Shown here in pieces: positions 52,944 to 62,883 of a DNA stretch of 64,000 nt. Every line of letters starts with the position of its first letter. Position 1 is the stretch's first letter. The position numbers and the translations under genes were made by a program. The DNA comes from Purpureocillium takamizusanense. Taxonomy: Eukaryota; Ascomycota; Sordariomycetes; Hypocreales; Ophiocordycipitaceae. The notes under the pieces were generated by a model that did no database searches, was not told the DNA's origin, and saw only the letters and a program-made list of their open reading frames with translations. The stretch lies in the NCBI RefSeq assembly GCF_022605165.1, contig NC_063071.1:2356001-2420000 (forward strand). The letters run 5' to 3'.

Positions 52944-55826
52944 ATGAGCGGACGGGTCCTCGCCGCGGGGCTGCGCCCGTTGACGCGACGCGTCCCAGCC
53001 AGTCCGGTTCGACACCTGCACCGATTCCCGACTGGAGGGCTGCTTCGGGCGGATGCCACCGTGCGCGCTACTCAAAAGCGCATGTGGTTCGGTGGCAACG
53101 CCTTCCATAACGCAGTGACTGCCCGGAACGCCTCCTTTGCGCGGTTCCTGCCTAAGCTTGTCGTCAAGTTTGCCAGGATACCAGCCATGTTTGGCGGTTT
53201 AGCCATCGGCGCATTTGCATGGGTTCAGTACCAGGCCACTCGTACGTTCCGCGCCACCTTCCCCTTCTCTTGCTCAAACCCAGTGCTGACTCGCTCGTCG
53301 TCGACAGAGGCAAGCGCCTACGCGATCGATATATTCAACACAACCAAGGATACCGTCTCAAATACAGCATCGACCATTTTTGGCGGCGCCAGAGAAATCG
53401 CAGAGCAGACTTATCACGGGTGGGAGACCACCAAGGAACAAGTGGAAGTGCCGGACTGGTTGAAGAAGGTGCTCCGAATCCATGAAGACATTGGGACCGG
53501 AGGGTCAGGAGGCCCTGGCGGTGACGGCGACCCAAAGCAGAGCAAGCTAGGCGCGGCCGCCGCTGTCGGCGCATCTGCCGCAGCATACGGATACGACAGG
53601 TCCAGCGAGGAGGATCCTCGCGAACTCGACGAAGTGGCCAAGGACGACCAGATGATGATATTGACCAAGAAGATGATCGAGATTCGGACTATACTTCAAA
53701 AGGTCGGACAGTCGAGCTCTCTGACATTACCATCTATAGTTGTTATTGGCTCGCAATCATCAGGGAAGAGCTCCGTCCTTGAGGCCATCGTCGGACACGA
53801 ATTTCTTCCTAAAGGATCCAATATGGTGACGAGACGACCCATCGAATTGACTCTTGTCAACACTCCTGAATCAACAGAAGAGTATGGAGAATTCCCGGAC
53901 TTGGGCCTGAGGCATATCACCGACTTTTCGTCCATACAGCGGACGCTTACGGAGCTCAACCTCGCAGTATCCGATGCAGAGTGCGTCTCGGACGACCCGA
54001 TCCATCTAACCATCCACTCTGCGAACGTCCCAGATCTCTCACTTATCGACCTTCCCGGCTACATCCAGGTTGTTGGCCAAAATCAGCCGCTAGAGCTGAA
54101 ACAAAAAATTTCAGAACTGTGCGACAAGTACATTCAGCCCCCCAATGTCATTCTCGCTATCTCGGCTGCGGATGTCGATCTCGCCAACTCAACAGCGTTG
54201 CGGGCATCCAGACGGGTCGATCCCCGGGGAGAGCGGACCATCGGAGTAGTCACCAAGATGGACCTGGTTGATCCAGTCAGGGGTGCTGCCATCTTGAACG
54301 ACAAGCAGTATCCGCTCCGGTTGGGCTACGTGGGCGTTGTTTCGAAGGCGCCACAATCCCCAGGGCTCTTCAAAATGGGTCCAAAAGATCTCCTCTCGGC
54401 CATCGCAAAGCACGAGAACTCGTTCTTCTCGTCACACCCGTTCGAGTTCGGCCCAGACGCCGGGGTCAGTGTGGGGACCACCACGCTGCGCAAGAAGTTG
54501 ATGCACGTCTTGGAGCAAACCATGTCATCGAGCTTACAGACCACAAGCGATGCCATCAGACAAGAATTGGAAGAAGCAACGTACGAGTTCAAGGTTCAGT
54601 ACAATGACCGGCCGCTCTCCGCCGAGTCCTATTTGGCGGAGAGCCTCGATGCGTTCAAGCACTCCTTTAAGCAATTCACCGAGGAATTCGGACGTCCGCA
54701 GATGCAGGAACTCCTTAAGAGCGAGCTAGACCAGAAGGTGCTCGACTTATTAGCATCCAGGTATTGGAACAAGCCCATCGCAGACTTGGCAGTTGCGCAA
54801 CTAGAGCCAGATCAGATCGCCGATTTGCCGAAGGCAAATGTTGATTCACTATACTGGCGTCGACAGCTTGATGCGTCAACCTCAGCCTTGACCAAGCTGG
54901 GTGTCGGACGGCTTGCCACCACGGTTGTCGCGTCGTCGCTGCAGGCCCACGTCGACCGGCTGTTGAGCAGCTCCAACTTCGCCACACATCCCTTTGCAAG
55001 GAAGGCAATCATGGAAGCGGCGTCGACGATACTCAACGAACGTTTTTACAGCACGAGTGATCAAGTCGAAAACTGCATCAAACCTTTCAAATTCGAGGTT
55101 GACATTGAGGACAGAGAATGGGCACAGGGTCGGCAACATGTAGGTGATGTGCTTAAGAAGGAGCTGCAAGACTGCGAATTCGCTATGGGCCAACTCGAGT
55201 CAACAGTCGGTGGACGAAGAAAGCTGAAAGAGGTCATGAGTTTTGTGGACAAAGCCCGCAAGGGCGAAATCATGGTCGAGGGTGACGGGCGGAGCGGTGC
55301 CGGCGGGTTCAGTGCTGCTCTTCTGAGCAAAGGTAGCTTACTCCCTGCTAGGTTTCCCCGCATACTCTCTAACGATTCTGTAGGACGCGAGGCCGTCTTC
55401 CTTCGAGACCGGGCCGACATCATCAAGATGCGCTTGTTGGCTGTTCGGTCCAAGCAGTGTGCCACAGTCAAAAACAAGTACTACTGCCCGGAAGTCTTCC
55501 TGGATGCAGCCGCTTCCAAGCTGGCTTCGACGGCAGTCCTTTTCCTCAACGTTGAGTTGCTCTCCGAGTTCTACTACAACTTTCCGCGCGAGCTGGATTT
55601 GCGGCTCGGCCGACACCTCTCCGAGGAAGAGGTCGAGCGGTTCGCAAAGGAGGACCCGCGTATCCGCAAGCACCTCGAGGTCATCCGCCGCAAGGACCTG
55701 CTCGAACTCGTTCTGGAGAAGATGGAGAGCTTGCGGCAGCTTGAAGGCCGTGACCGGGAGCGAGCATCAGGTGCCGGGCGCCGTCGGGATGCGCCCAAGG
55801 AACGGGGACGATGGGGCCTATTTTAA
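52944..55826 (+). CDS. mgm1: MGM1/OPA1-type mitochondrial dynamin-like GTPase
   Basis: This is the inner-membrane fusion and cristae-shaping GTPase. Exons are 52944-53241, 53308-55332 and 55384-55826, giving 921 residues. The N-terminus is an Arg-rich presequence (LAAGLRPLTRRVPAS), with a TM anchor at about 78-97 (MFGGLAIGAFAWVQYQA). GTPase motifs are GSQSSGKSSVLEAI at about 247, FLPKGSNMVTRRPIEL, DLPGY, and TKMD. Middle and GED-like helical regions follow, ending with a basic tail (RDAPKERGRWGLF). Intron 1 (66 bases, after the TM) and intron 2 (51 bases) are both stop-free multiples of three, so the frame runs through. Splicing is favoured because it gives family-like joins (AT|QASAYAIDIF and SK|GREAVFLRD), each with proper GT, branch and AG. 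Confidence 0.94.
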   Translation: MSGRVLAAGLRPLTRRVPASPVRHLHRFPTGGLLRADATVRATQKRMWFGGNAFHNAVTARNASFARFLPKLVVKFARIPAMFGGLAIGAFAWVQYQATRTFRATFPFSCSNPVLTRSSSTEASAYAIDIFNTTKDTVSNTASTIFGGAREIAEQTYHGWETTKEQVEVPDWLKKVLRIHEDIGTGGSGGPGGDGDPKQSKLGAAAAVGASAAAYGYDRSSEEDPRELDEVAKDDQMMILTKKMIEIRTILQKVGQSSSLTLPSIVVIGSQSSGKSSVLEAIVGHEFLPKGSNMVTRRPIELTLVNTPESTEEYGEFPDLGLRHITDFSSIQRTLTELNLAVSDAECVSDDPIHLTIHSANVPDLSLIDLPGYIQVVGQNQPLELKQKISELCDKYIQPPNVILAISAADVDLANSTALRASRRVDPRGERTIGVVTKMDLVDPVRGAAILNDKQYPLRLGYVGVVSKAPQSPGLFKMGPKDLLSAIAKHENSFFSSHPFEFGPDAGVSVGTTTLRKKLMHVLEQTMSSSLQTTSDAIRQELEEATYEFKVQYNDRPLSAESYLAESLDAFKHSFKQFTEEFGRPQMQELLKSELDQKVLDLLASRYWNKPIADLAVAQLEPDQIADLPKANVDSLYWRRQLDASTSALTKLGVGRLATTVVASSLQAHVDRLLSSSNFATHPFARKAIMEAASTILNERFYSTSDQVENCIKPFKFEVDIEDREWAQGRQHVGDVLKKELQDCEFAMGQLESTVGGRRKLKEVMSFVDKARKGEIMVEGDGRSGAGGFSAALLSKGSLLPARFPRILSNDSVGREAVFLRDRADIIKMRLLAVRSKQCATVKNKYYCPEVFLDAAASKLASTAVLFLNVELLSEFYYNFPRELDLRLGRHLSEEEVERFAKEDPRIRKHLEVIRRKDLLELVLEKMESLRQLEGRDRERASGAGRRRDAPKERGRWGLF

Positions 55827-56285
55827 GCAGGGAGGCAACCTCGGCGCGGTGTTTTCTCCCTTTTCCCAGCATCAACCCCTTTCCCTTTCTTTACCTGTGT
55901 TAACACAAGACAGCTCGGAGTATATGTGGAGGCAAGATGTGCATTTTGTTCCTGGCATTCGTCACGCCAAGACTGTGTCCTCATTGAGGCGAAGGGACTC
56001 TGGAAGCTCTCTCTTCTCTCGTAAAGATACATTTAACCTGCTAGACATGCCAAGGGCCAGTCATGGGCAGCGGCACGAATTGGCTACAATGATTTCAAAA
56101 GGATACCCTACTCAAAAAAGAAGTATACTCAAGACCATCAGCCATGTACACGCGAATTAACAGAGTAGCTTCGTCTGTGTTCTCGGACCGCTGTTCAATA
56201 CACATGTGATATGAACTACTCAGGCCACAGGCCTTTTCCAGACCGTCATGCCAACCGGTCCGCATCTAGACAGGGGATAGTCATC
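55827..56285. other. Convergent spacer MGM1 / zinc transporter
   Basis: 459 bases between the two stop codons, with no gene recognised. Confidence 0.5.
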
Positions 56286-57710
56286 CTATGTAGCAGCGTC
56301 TGTACGCATCTGCAAAGTCACCTCCCACCGAATAAAGCCTCCCGTACCATAGCCCTCACCAAGACGATTCTGAATCAGGGCCGAGATGCGGCTCCGTAAT
56401 TTAGTCAGAGACGTTTCGTCGTACCCCTTCGCAATGCTAAGCCGCAAGTTGGCCATGCAAAGGCCATAATGGACCTGCCAGAACTGTGCGTCCTCAACCC
56501 GGGAAATAGCGGTCTCGGACTCGATCTCACGCAAGACAGCCGAGACCCCAGAGCTTCCGTTGCTGCCGCCATAGGACATGAGAAGCATTAAGCCCTGGGC
56601 TATTGCGACTCTCATCCCAAGGCCGAACATGGCCAGGGCAATGATTGCGCAAATCAGCCTGTCCAGCCACGTGTATAGTGAGATGGAGAACAGTGGAAGT
56701 AAGGCTATCAACGCCGAGAAGAAGAGGGTGAGAAAATGGAACGGGTTGGAGAGCACGCTCGGCATGGCCGCAAGGTATGAGACCCTCATGACCTTTGCGA
56801 TCCGTGCGTGATTCTTCAAACCATAGGCCGAGATGAGGGTGCTGACGATGGCGACTCCCGCAACTAGGTCAACACTACCGGCAGAGACATGCTCGTGCGC
56901 ATGCTCGTGGTGTGCCTCGTGGCTTCCTAGAGACTCAAGAAAGTGCTTGAGGTTGTGAGAGACGAGGTCAAAGCCGCCGAAAAGGAGAAAGATGGACAGG
57001 GCAAAGCCGGCAAGGACCTCGGCCCTTTCGAGGCCAAAGGGATGTCTGATACTGCTTCGTCGCCAGACCTCGAAATTCCCAAGCACCTCAACCGCGGCGC
57101 AAACAGCGGCGCTGCCAGCGTCAAAGAAAACCAAGTGAGACAAAGCCATGGCAGCGAGCGAGCCCTCAGACTTGAAAAACACGAAGACAGCGACTGCGAG
57201 GTGACACAAGCTCCAGTAGAGCCGCGTCCGCTGGTCTCTCTGCGTGCTCTTCCATGCTTCAGCGATTGTTGGTATGGGAAGTGACGCGGGGAGTACTGGG
57301 GGTGGTCTCGGAGGTGGCTCCTGGAAGATTTGGTGCTGCGCCGAGATGCTACTATGCTTGTATCTGTGGCCACGGCGCTGCCCGATGTTCTGTGTGGTTG
57401 CGTGTCAGCAGAGCTCCTGGTGAACGGAAGGCAAAGGCGCACTGCCTGTGGCCATAGAGAACTTGCGACGCACCGACTTGACAGGAGAGGTTGAAATGAC
57501 TTGTGTCTGGAAATTGAAGGGGTTCGGGGCGGGTGGCCCCTGAGACGAATCCAAGGTGTCTGCCTCGCCAGGCATGGCGACGGATGGGGAGAGAAAGCCT
57601 GGCCCGGATGCGGGGAGGGATGGGTCGCCAGTCGACGATGAAAAGTCGTCGGTGCCGTCGATGACAAAGGTAGGAGGGGGTTGAGATGCGTGATGCTTGG
57701 GCGAATCCAT
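56286..57710 (-). CDS. zrg17: Cation diffusion facilitator, Zrg17/Cis4-type zinc transporter subunit
   Basis: The Zrg17 branch of CDF proteins imports zinc into the ER/Golgi, in yeast as a heterodimer with Msc2. Exons on the minus strand are 57710-57426 and 57377-56286, giving 458 residues. The N-terminal third is disordered and starts MDSPKHHASQPPPTFVI. After the intron comes GHRYKHSSISAQHQIFQEPP and LPASLPIPT, a block typical of this branch. Six membrane helices follow; LERAEVLAGFALSIFLLFGG and a His-rich loop (HEAHHEHAHEH) lie between TM3 and TM5. In TM2 and TM5 the usual H-x3-D zinc site is altered (FDAGSAAVCAAVEV; LSNPFH), as in non-transporting Zrg17 partners. The 48-base intron (57425-57378) is short; an acceptor nine bases earlier is possible, so the join is uncertain by three residues. 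Confidence 0.86.
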
Positions 57711-58829
57711 AAGCCACCGTTGACGGGAGATTGCGATTGCACTCGATGCGTATGATTGGCGAACGGGCACTTGCAATGCTGGAGACAGAGTTACGATCGC
57801 GCCCGCGCGGCCGTTATCTTGCCCCTCCGCTGCCTTGTCGACGCCGATTGATGCGGTAAGATGCGAAGCTTTGCGAGGCACCGTGGGCTGCCAGCAGTTG
57901 GCGGCGTTAGCGTGATGGTCAGGGCCCAGCAACTTGAGTTCAAGGTGCTGGAGGCAACAAGCCCAGGTCACGGAGTGTCGTCGGGCCGAAGCGATTGGAC
58001 AGACAGATCAGCAGGGCGCAGGATGGAGCTGGCAGGCAGCGCGAAGGAGCTTCGTGAAGACGAGCAAGCAGGTGAATGGAGCGATTCGGGCAGCGCCATC
58101 GTGGCATGGGCGGTTTGACCCAGGAGGAGGGGCACCGCCCAGGGGGGCGCCTGGCTGGGTCCCTCCATGCCACTGGGGGACGCTGGCGGCACCTTGATAG
58201 GCAGCCGGCGCGATGCACGAAGGACCTAAGGTAGTACCTAAGCATCTAAGGTAGGTACCTACCCGGGCCACCCTGGTCACTCCCAGGTCCGGTCCACTGG
58301 CTGGGCCATTGATGAATGGGCCTTGGCGTGACTGAGCTGCTAGCCTTGTACTACCATACCTGATGTTAGTAGGAGGGATCCATTGGAACCTTCGGAAGGT
58401 GTAGCCCAGGTAAATTAGGTACCGCACAGGTCGGTAGGCTCGCGACACTGCTGAACACCCCAGTTGTCCAATACCTAGCCTTGATGGCGTCGTTGCGGGT
58501 CTGCCAGGAACTCCCTACGGCACATGGTGCTGCTGGCCATACGAACTTCCCAGACACCAACTTGATCCGCGTCGCAAAGCACCTGACGCACCACCGTCCC
58601 AGCGAGCAGCGTCCAGATCTTGTCGCACAACCGCGCTCCGTACCGAGAGAGCTACATGTACGCTTTGTGGCAGCGCATTGCCATGCCGCGACATTGATCG
58701 AGCTCCGGCCAAGAGCTGCCTGCTGCGTCTGCCCAGCCTTTGATTGCCAACCGATGCGCCCCCCTGGCCCGTTGCTCGATACCACGTCCTGCATCAGGCC
58801 GCCCGCTTGACAAGTTGCGCCGCCTCGGT
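57711..58829. promoter_or_regulatory. Divergent intergenic region zinc transporter / two-TM protein
   Basis: These 1119 bases carry another dense motif cluster (CTAAGGTAGTACCTAAG and AAGGTAGGTACCTACC, 58228-58264). Open frames around it resemble no family. Confidence 0.5.
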
Positions 58830-59855
58830 ATGGAGGAAGGCACACCTACGGGTCAGCCGGACGATCCTCCCGTACCCTCCGCGTCCACCTCCCACCGACG
58901 CGCTCCATCGGGCTCAAGCCTGCTCTCGAGGCTTCCTTTTTTACGGCCGGCCAGCGACACGAAGCCGCCCCACGAGACTGACGATGAAGGTGCGGCTGCC
59001 ATTTCGGCTCCCGCCGTCGCAGCCGCGGCACAGCAGCACAAGACGCGACGACGCAGGGGATCCCTTAGAAAGGTGGCACTGCTCGGGAGGGGTGCACAAC
59101 GTGAGCGCAGAGACAGCAGGGCTTTGATCATCGATACCTCACATGGCTCCGACTTGGACCCAGATTCATCAGGGTCCCCGTCAATTCACGCCATGAACGA
59201 TCACGACGCCCTTGGTCTCACGTTTGCCAGCCTTTCTCAGCGTCCGTTGGTCGACGAGCCGTCTTCCCAACCGAGCACGGCCAAGACGACCGCGGCGACC
59301 GGCCCGACAACTGCCTCGGCAGCGTCCCATAAGGACCGCGACGGGGAACGATCGAATGCATATACATCGACAACAGACGAGGAGGACGGCTTGCAGATAG
59401 CAGGCACGTCATTGCCGCTCCGAACCGGCATGTCCATGTCGTCCGGCTCAGAATCACACTTTGGCGGCGGCCGAGGAGGCACAGCCAACAGACGGCGGTC
59501 CTTCCAGCAGGCTAAATCGCCCTTGTCGTACAGCGGCATTTCGACGAACGCGATCCCGCCGGCCGACTCGGACTGGGACTATGCAGAGACGGAGTGGTGG
59601 GGATGGGTTGTCCTCACAGTCACTTGGTTCGTCTTCGTCATCGGCATGGGCTCCTGTCTTGAGGTCTGGAAATGGGCATGGGACGTGGGGAAGACGCCGT
59701 ACGCGCCGCCGGAGCTAGAAGACGACGAAACGTTGCCCATAATAGGATACTACCCGGCCCTCATCATCCTGACGGGCGTCATGGCTTGGGTCTGGGTCGT
59801 GGTGGCGTGGGTTGGGATGAAGTACTTTCGCCACGCCAAGATTAGTGGCGATTGA
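58830..59855 (+). CDS. Conserved fungal membrane protein with a two-TM C-terminal hairpin
   Basis: A single exon of 341 residues from the first in-frame ATG (MEEGTPTGQPDD); the frame is open upstream without ATG. The first 235 residues are disordered, Ser/Thr/Pro-rich, with an Arg-rich patch (KTRRRRGSLRKV) that looks phosphorylatable. The C-terminal 105 residues are strongly patterned: DWDYAETEWWGWVVLTVTWF, a first helix ending GMGSCLEVWKWAWDVG, TPYAPPELEDDETLPIIGYYP, then a second helix (GVMAWVWVVVAWVGMKYF) and a short basic tail. I recognise this block from other Sordariomycetes as an uncharacterised protein. The unusual number of Trp residues at the membrane borders is striking. Function unknown. 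Confidence 0.82.
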   Translation: MEEGTPTGQPDDPPVPSASTSHRRAPSGSSLLSRLPFLRPASDTKPPHETDDEGAAAISAPAVAAAAQQHKTRRRRGSLRKVALLGRGAQRERRDSRALIIDTSHGSDLDPDSSGSPSIHAMNDHDALGLTFASLSQRPLVDEPSSQPSTAKTTAATGPTTASAASHKDRDGERSNAYTSTTDEEDGLQIAGTSLPLRTGMSMSSGSESHFGGGRGGTANRRRSFQQAKSPLSYSGISTNAIPPADSDWDYAETEWWGWVVLTVTWFVFVIGMGSCLEVWKWAWDVGKTPYAPPELEDDETLPIIGYYPALIILTGVMAWVWVVVAWVGMKYFRHAKISGD

Positions 59856-62800
59856 GACTCTGATATTGTGGTCAGCGACTAACATGACTTGCTTTGCATC
59901 AAGCTCGAACACGATGTGCAATTTGGACCTCCCGCTTTGCCTTGGCTCGGGCGCAGCATGTTTGCACAGCGAGTAGTATTAGCCGTGCTGCGGAGCCATA
60001 TCTCATCTTAGAATTCTTGCGTGCAATAATCTCGAGCAGAGACACGCGTGGGAGAAAGCAAGTCCCGCGCTGCACCATACTGTACTTTACAGTCTTTACT
60101 GCACTGCACGTGCGGTAAATAGCAGGCAGGGTAGTGGTCACGTCAGTATACGATGAAGCAGCGCGCACAGTCAATTCCGAGACGCCGCGGACTCGCCAAG
60201 AGCACTCGCACCGCGTCCAGGCCAGGCCGTGGCGGCGTCCAGGTCCGTGGATCGACAGCGGCCTGTCTCTTCTGTTGTCTCTTGGCCATTTTGGGCACCC
60301 GCACAGCGAGTGAGTGATCGCCGACAACCCGACCGGCGTGATCGCCGTGGAGGCAGGGAATGCACAGCATTAGTTCGTGGGTGCCGACGAACCAGGCGCC
60401 GCGCCAGGCCCAACCTCCGGGGGCACGCACTCGTTCAGGGCCGACAAGCGGGATGAATTACTGGTAATCGTCACGGTATCCGCAAGAACGATGGCCGCTC
60501 GCCAGGCCGCCAGATCAATTTGCGGATCGGCTCGTACGGACGTGGCGCACGTGGACCTTCCGGAAACAGACAAAAGAAGCCACGGAGAACGTCGTTTGAT
60601 GTTAGCAACTCCTAGGACGGAAGCTACCAGGCAGACGACTTCGCTGGCCCAGAAATGTCGTTTTAAGTCAGGCCAGAATCTTTTTTCCATCACCGAACGC
60701 CTCCCCAGCTTTAAGCCTCGGGGCACCAGGCTGGGTACCTACCTAGTCGTAGTTCTTCACCTGAGATGTTGGTTGGCTGCTCACGGACTGGTGTCTGTCC
60801 TTGACTGACGGCCGTGAACCTCACCCTACATGAGACAGATGGCCAAGCCAAGCATCCAATATCAAGGCGGAGGGACATGAGCCTACCAGTCTCCGGGGTT
60901 AAGGCTCCGAGTCACTTGGTCCAGTTTGATGTGCGGCGAGCGAGTGGCGACCGAAGCGCGAGCTGCTGATCGCCACAGGGAGGGCCACGCTCTGCCGGAT
61001 CGTGCTGTAGGTGCGCGCTGATGGCGGGAGCTGTCAAGCCTGGGGGTCCATTTCCGCCCCTAATCAGACCAACAGACTCACAAAGGACCGACCGACACTG
61101 CGGGCAAAGTAACGTAGGCGCCAGGCCCGTCACATGCCCCCGTCCGACAACATGCACCACCCCTACACAGTATAATAGCACCCAATCTCGCCCATGCATC
61201 AATGCATGCAAGTCATGCACCCAAGCATCCGCCCTTCGGCCGAGCATGGCCTTTGTTGATCAGTTTTCCAGGTGGGCAGACCACCAGCAATGGGCCCGTT
61301 GCGCCACTTGATGTATGCCGCCCCGTAGCAGATGGCGCCGTTGAAGGACCCGATGGAGCGCCTTGACCTGGTCCGGACAGACCTGCCTGAGGTGACCCGT
61401 GCCGCCCCATACTGCCCGCCCCAGCGCCGCTGTCGGACAGCCGGTCCAGTGGGCTCGGCGCCCTGGACAGCCTGCTAGACAGCGCCAGCGCGCGTGCCAA
61501 GTTCCAATCATCGCTGTAGCCGCCACCAATCTCTCCCGGGCAACTACTACTAACTGGTACCTACCTTACTAAGGTAAGGTCGCTCCTATGAAGGCCTGGA
61601 GGAGGGCGTTAGGTAACGGGCGGGCAGCCTGGAACCTGCCAGGTGGAATGGTACCTACCTTAGGTACTGTAGTTTAGTGCTAACCCTCCACTAAAGGTCT
61701 GCCTGTTGATCTCGACACCCGCCGTCCCATTATCCTCGGGGCCACGCTCTGTACCGCTGGTCAGCGCTGGACTGGCTGCTACCTTAGGCACCTGGCATTG
61801 CGCTGCCTTCTGCAACGAGCGCCGGCCTTCCTCCACAGGACAGCCCAGGCTCCTGATACGACCCTACAGCAATTGACTGCGGCGGCTCTCCATCCCGTCC
61901 ACTTCACCCCCGCCCGCCCTCACCGTCCCGTCCCCTCAAGCGCCGTCGAATTGGAGTCGATGGGCCTCTCATTGGGCCGGGACGCCCGCTCCCCAAGCAG
62001 CGCGAGGCCCCCAAAAGAGCCCGCCCGTCAGCCTCTTACGGAGGGAGGGCCCCAGCCCATTTCCCTTCCCTTCCCAACTCACTCTCTCCGCCCCCCTTGC
62101 TGTCTCTGCCAATATTGCTCCTCCCTCCCTGATTACCAACACCCATCGACGACGACACGACACGACCACGGCCGCCATCACAACGACGACGACGACGACG
62201 ATCCTCGAGGCCGCGCTGCTCTGCTACTGCCCACCCATTACTCGAGCGCGGGTCGTCGTCTCCTTCGCACTTTTGGCAGCGCCGCTCGTCGCGTGCTGTG
62301 TCTACACCCTGAGGCATTTGGGCTTTCGCCCCCGACTCCAACCAGCGGCCAGTCACGCTACATCCTCCTGTGTCTCGGTCCCCGTTGTGCCAGGGCCTGC
62401 CTGAAACATCAGCACAATCTGCGCCATCACCATCTCACGCCGTCGACCTGTGCTCTCTTTCCCTCCTCAACCGCCATCGCCCATCATCACCCATCATCCT
62501 CGTGCAGCAGTCTTTTTTTCCCGCCCCGAGCGCTTCGCCGACAGGCTTTCCATCGCCGACAGCAGCCCCGTACCGCCCTCGATTTGCCTCCGGTCGAAAT
62601 CCGCCACTCGGTCAATCCGGAGGCACAAGACTGCTCTTTGCCGTTGCTCCGCAATCACGGCATCGAGTCCTGCAGCAAACACGACGCCGCTAGTTGCATC
62701 AGCCTGGCTGTTGCATCGGTACGTGGATTCCGCTCCCCTCTCCCAAGGGGGGAATACGTGCGCCCGATCAGCCATCCGTGACGGCGCCCAATTTCACCCT

Positions 62801-62883
62801 GAATCCGCCGCCCTTGCTCCTCATCGACAACCGCCTACGATCTCGCCGTCAACAACTGCCATCCGTCGTTACGGCCGCCCAGC
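59856..62883. other. 3-kb gene-poor spacer and 5' leader of samB/MUB1
   Basis: No gene is supported from 59856 to about 61700. Motif clusters (GGTACCTACCTTACTAAGGTAAGG at 61556-61580; ACCTACCTTAGGTACTG at 61652-61668) lie about 1.2 kb upstream of the next ATG. From 61800 the sequence is C-rich and contains a 327-codon low-complexity frame (61798-62781), most likely 5' leader. Nothing else seen. Confidence 0.5.

Noticed and set aside
61798..62781. 327-codon frame before samB/MUB1
   Set aside because: Pro/Ser/His/Arg low complexity in a C-rich leader; kept only as a possible upstream frame.
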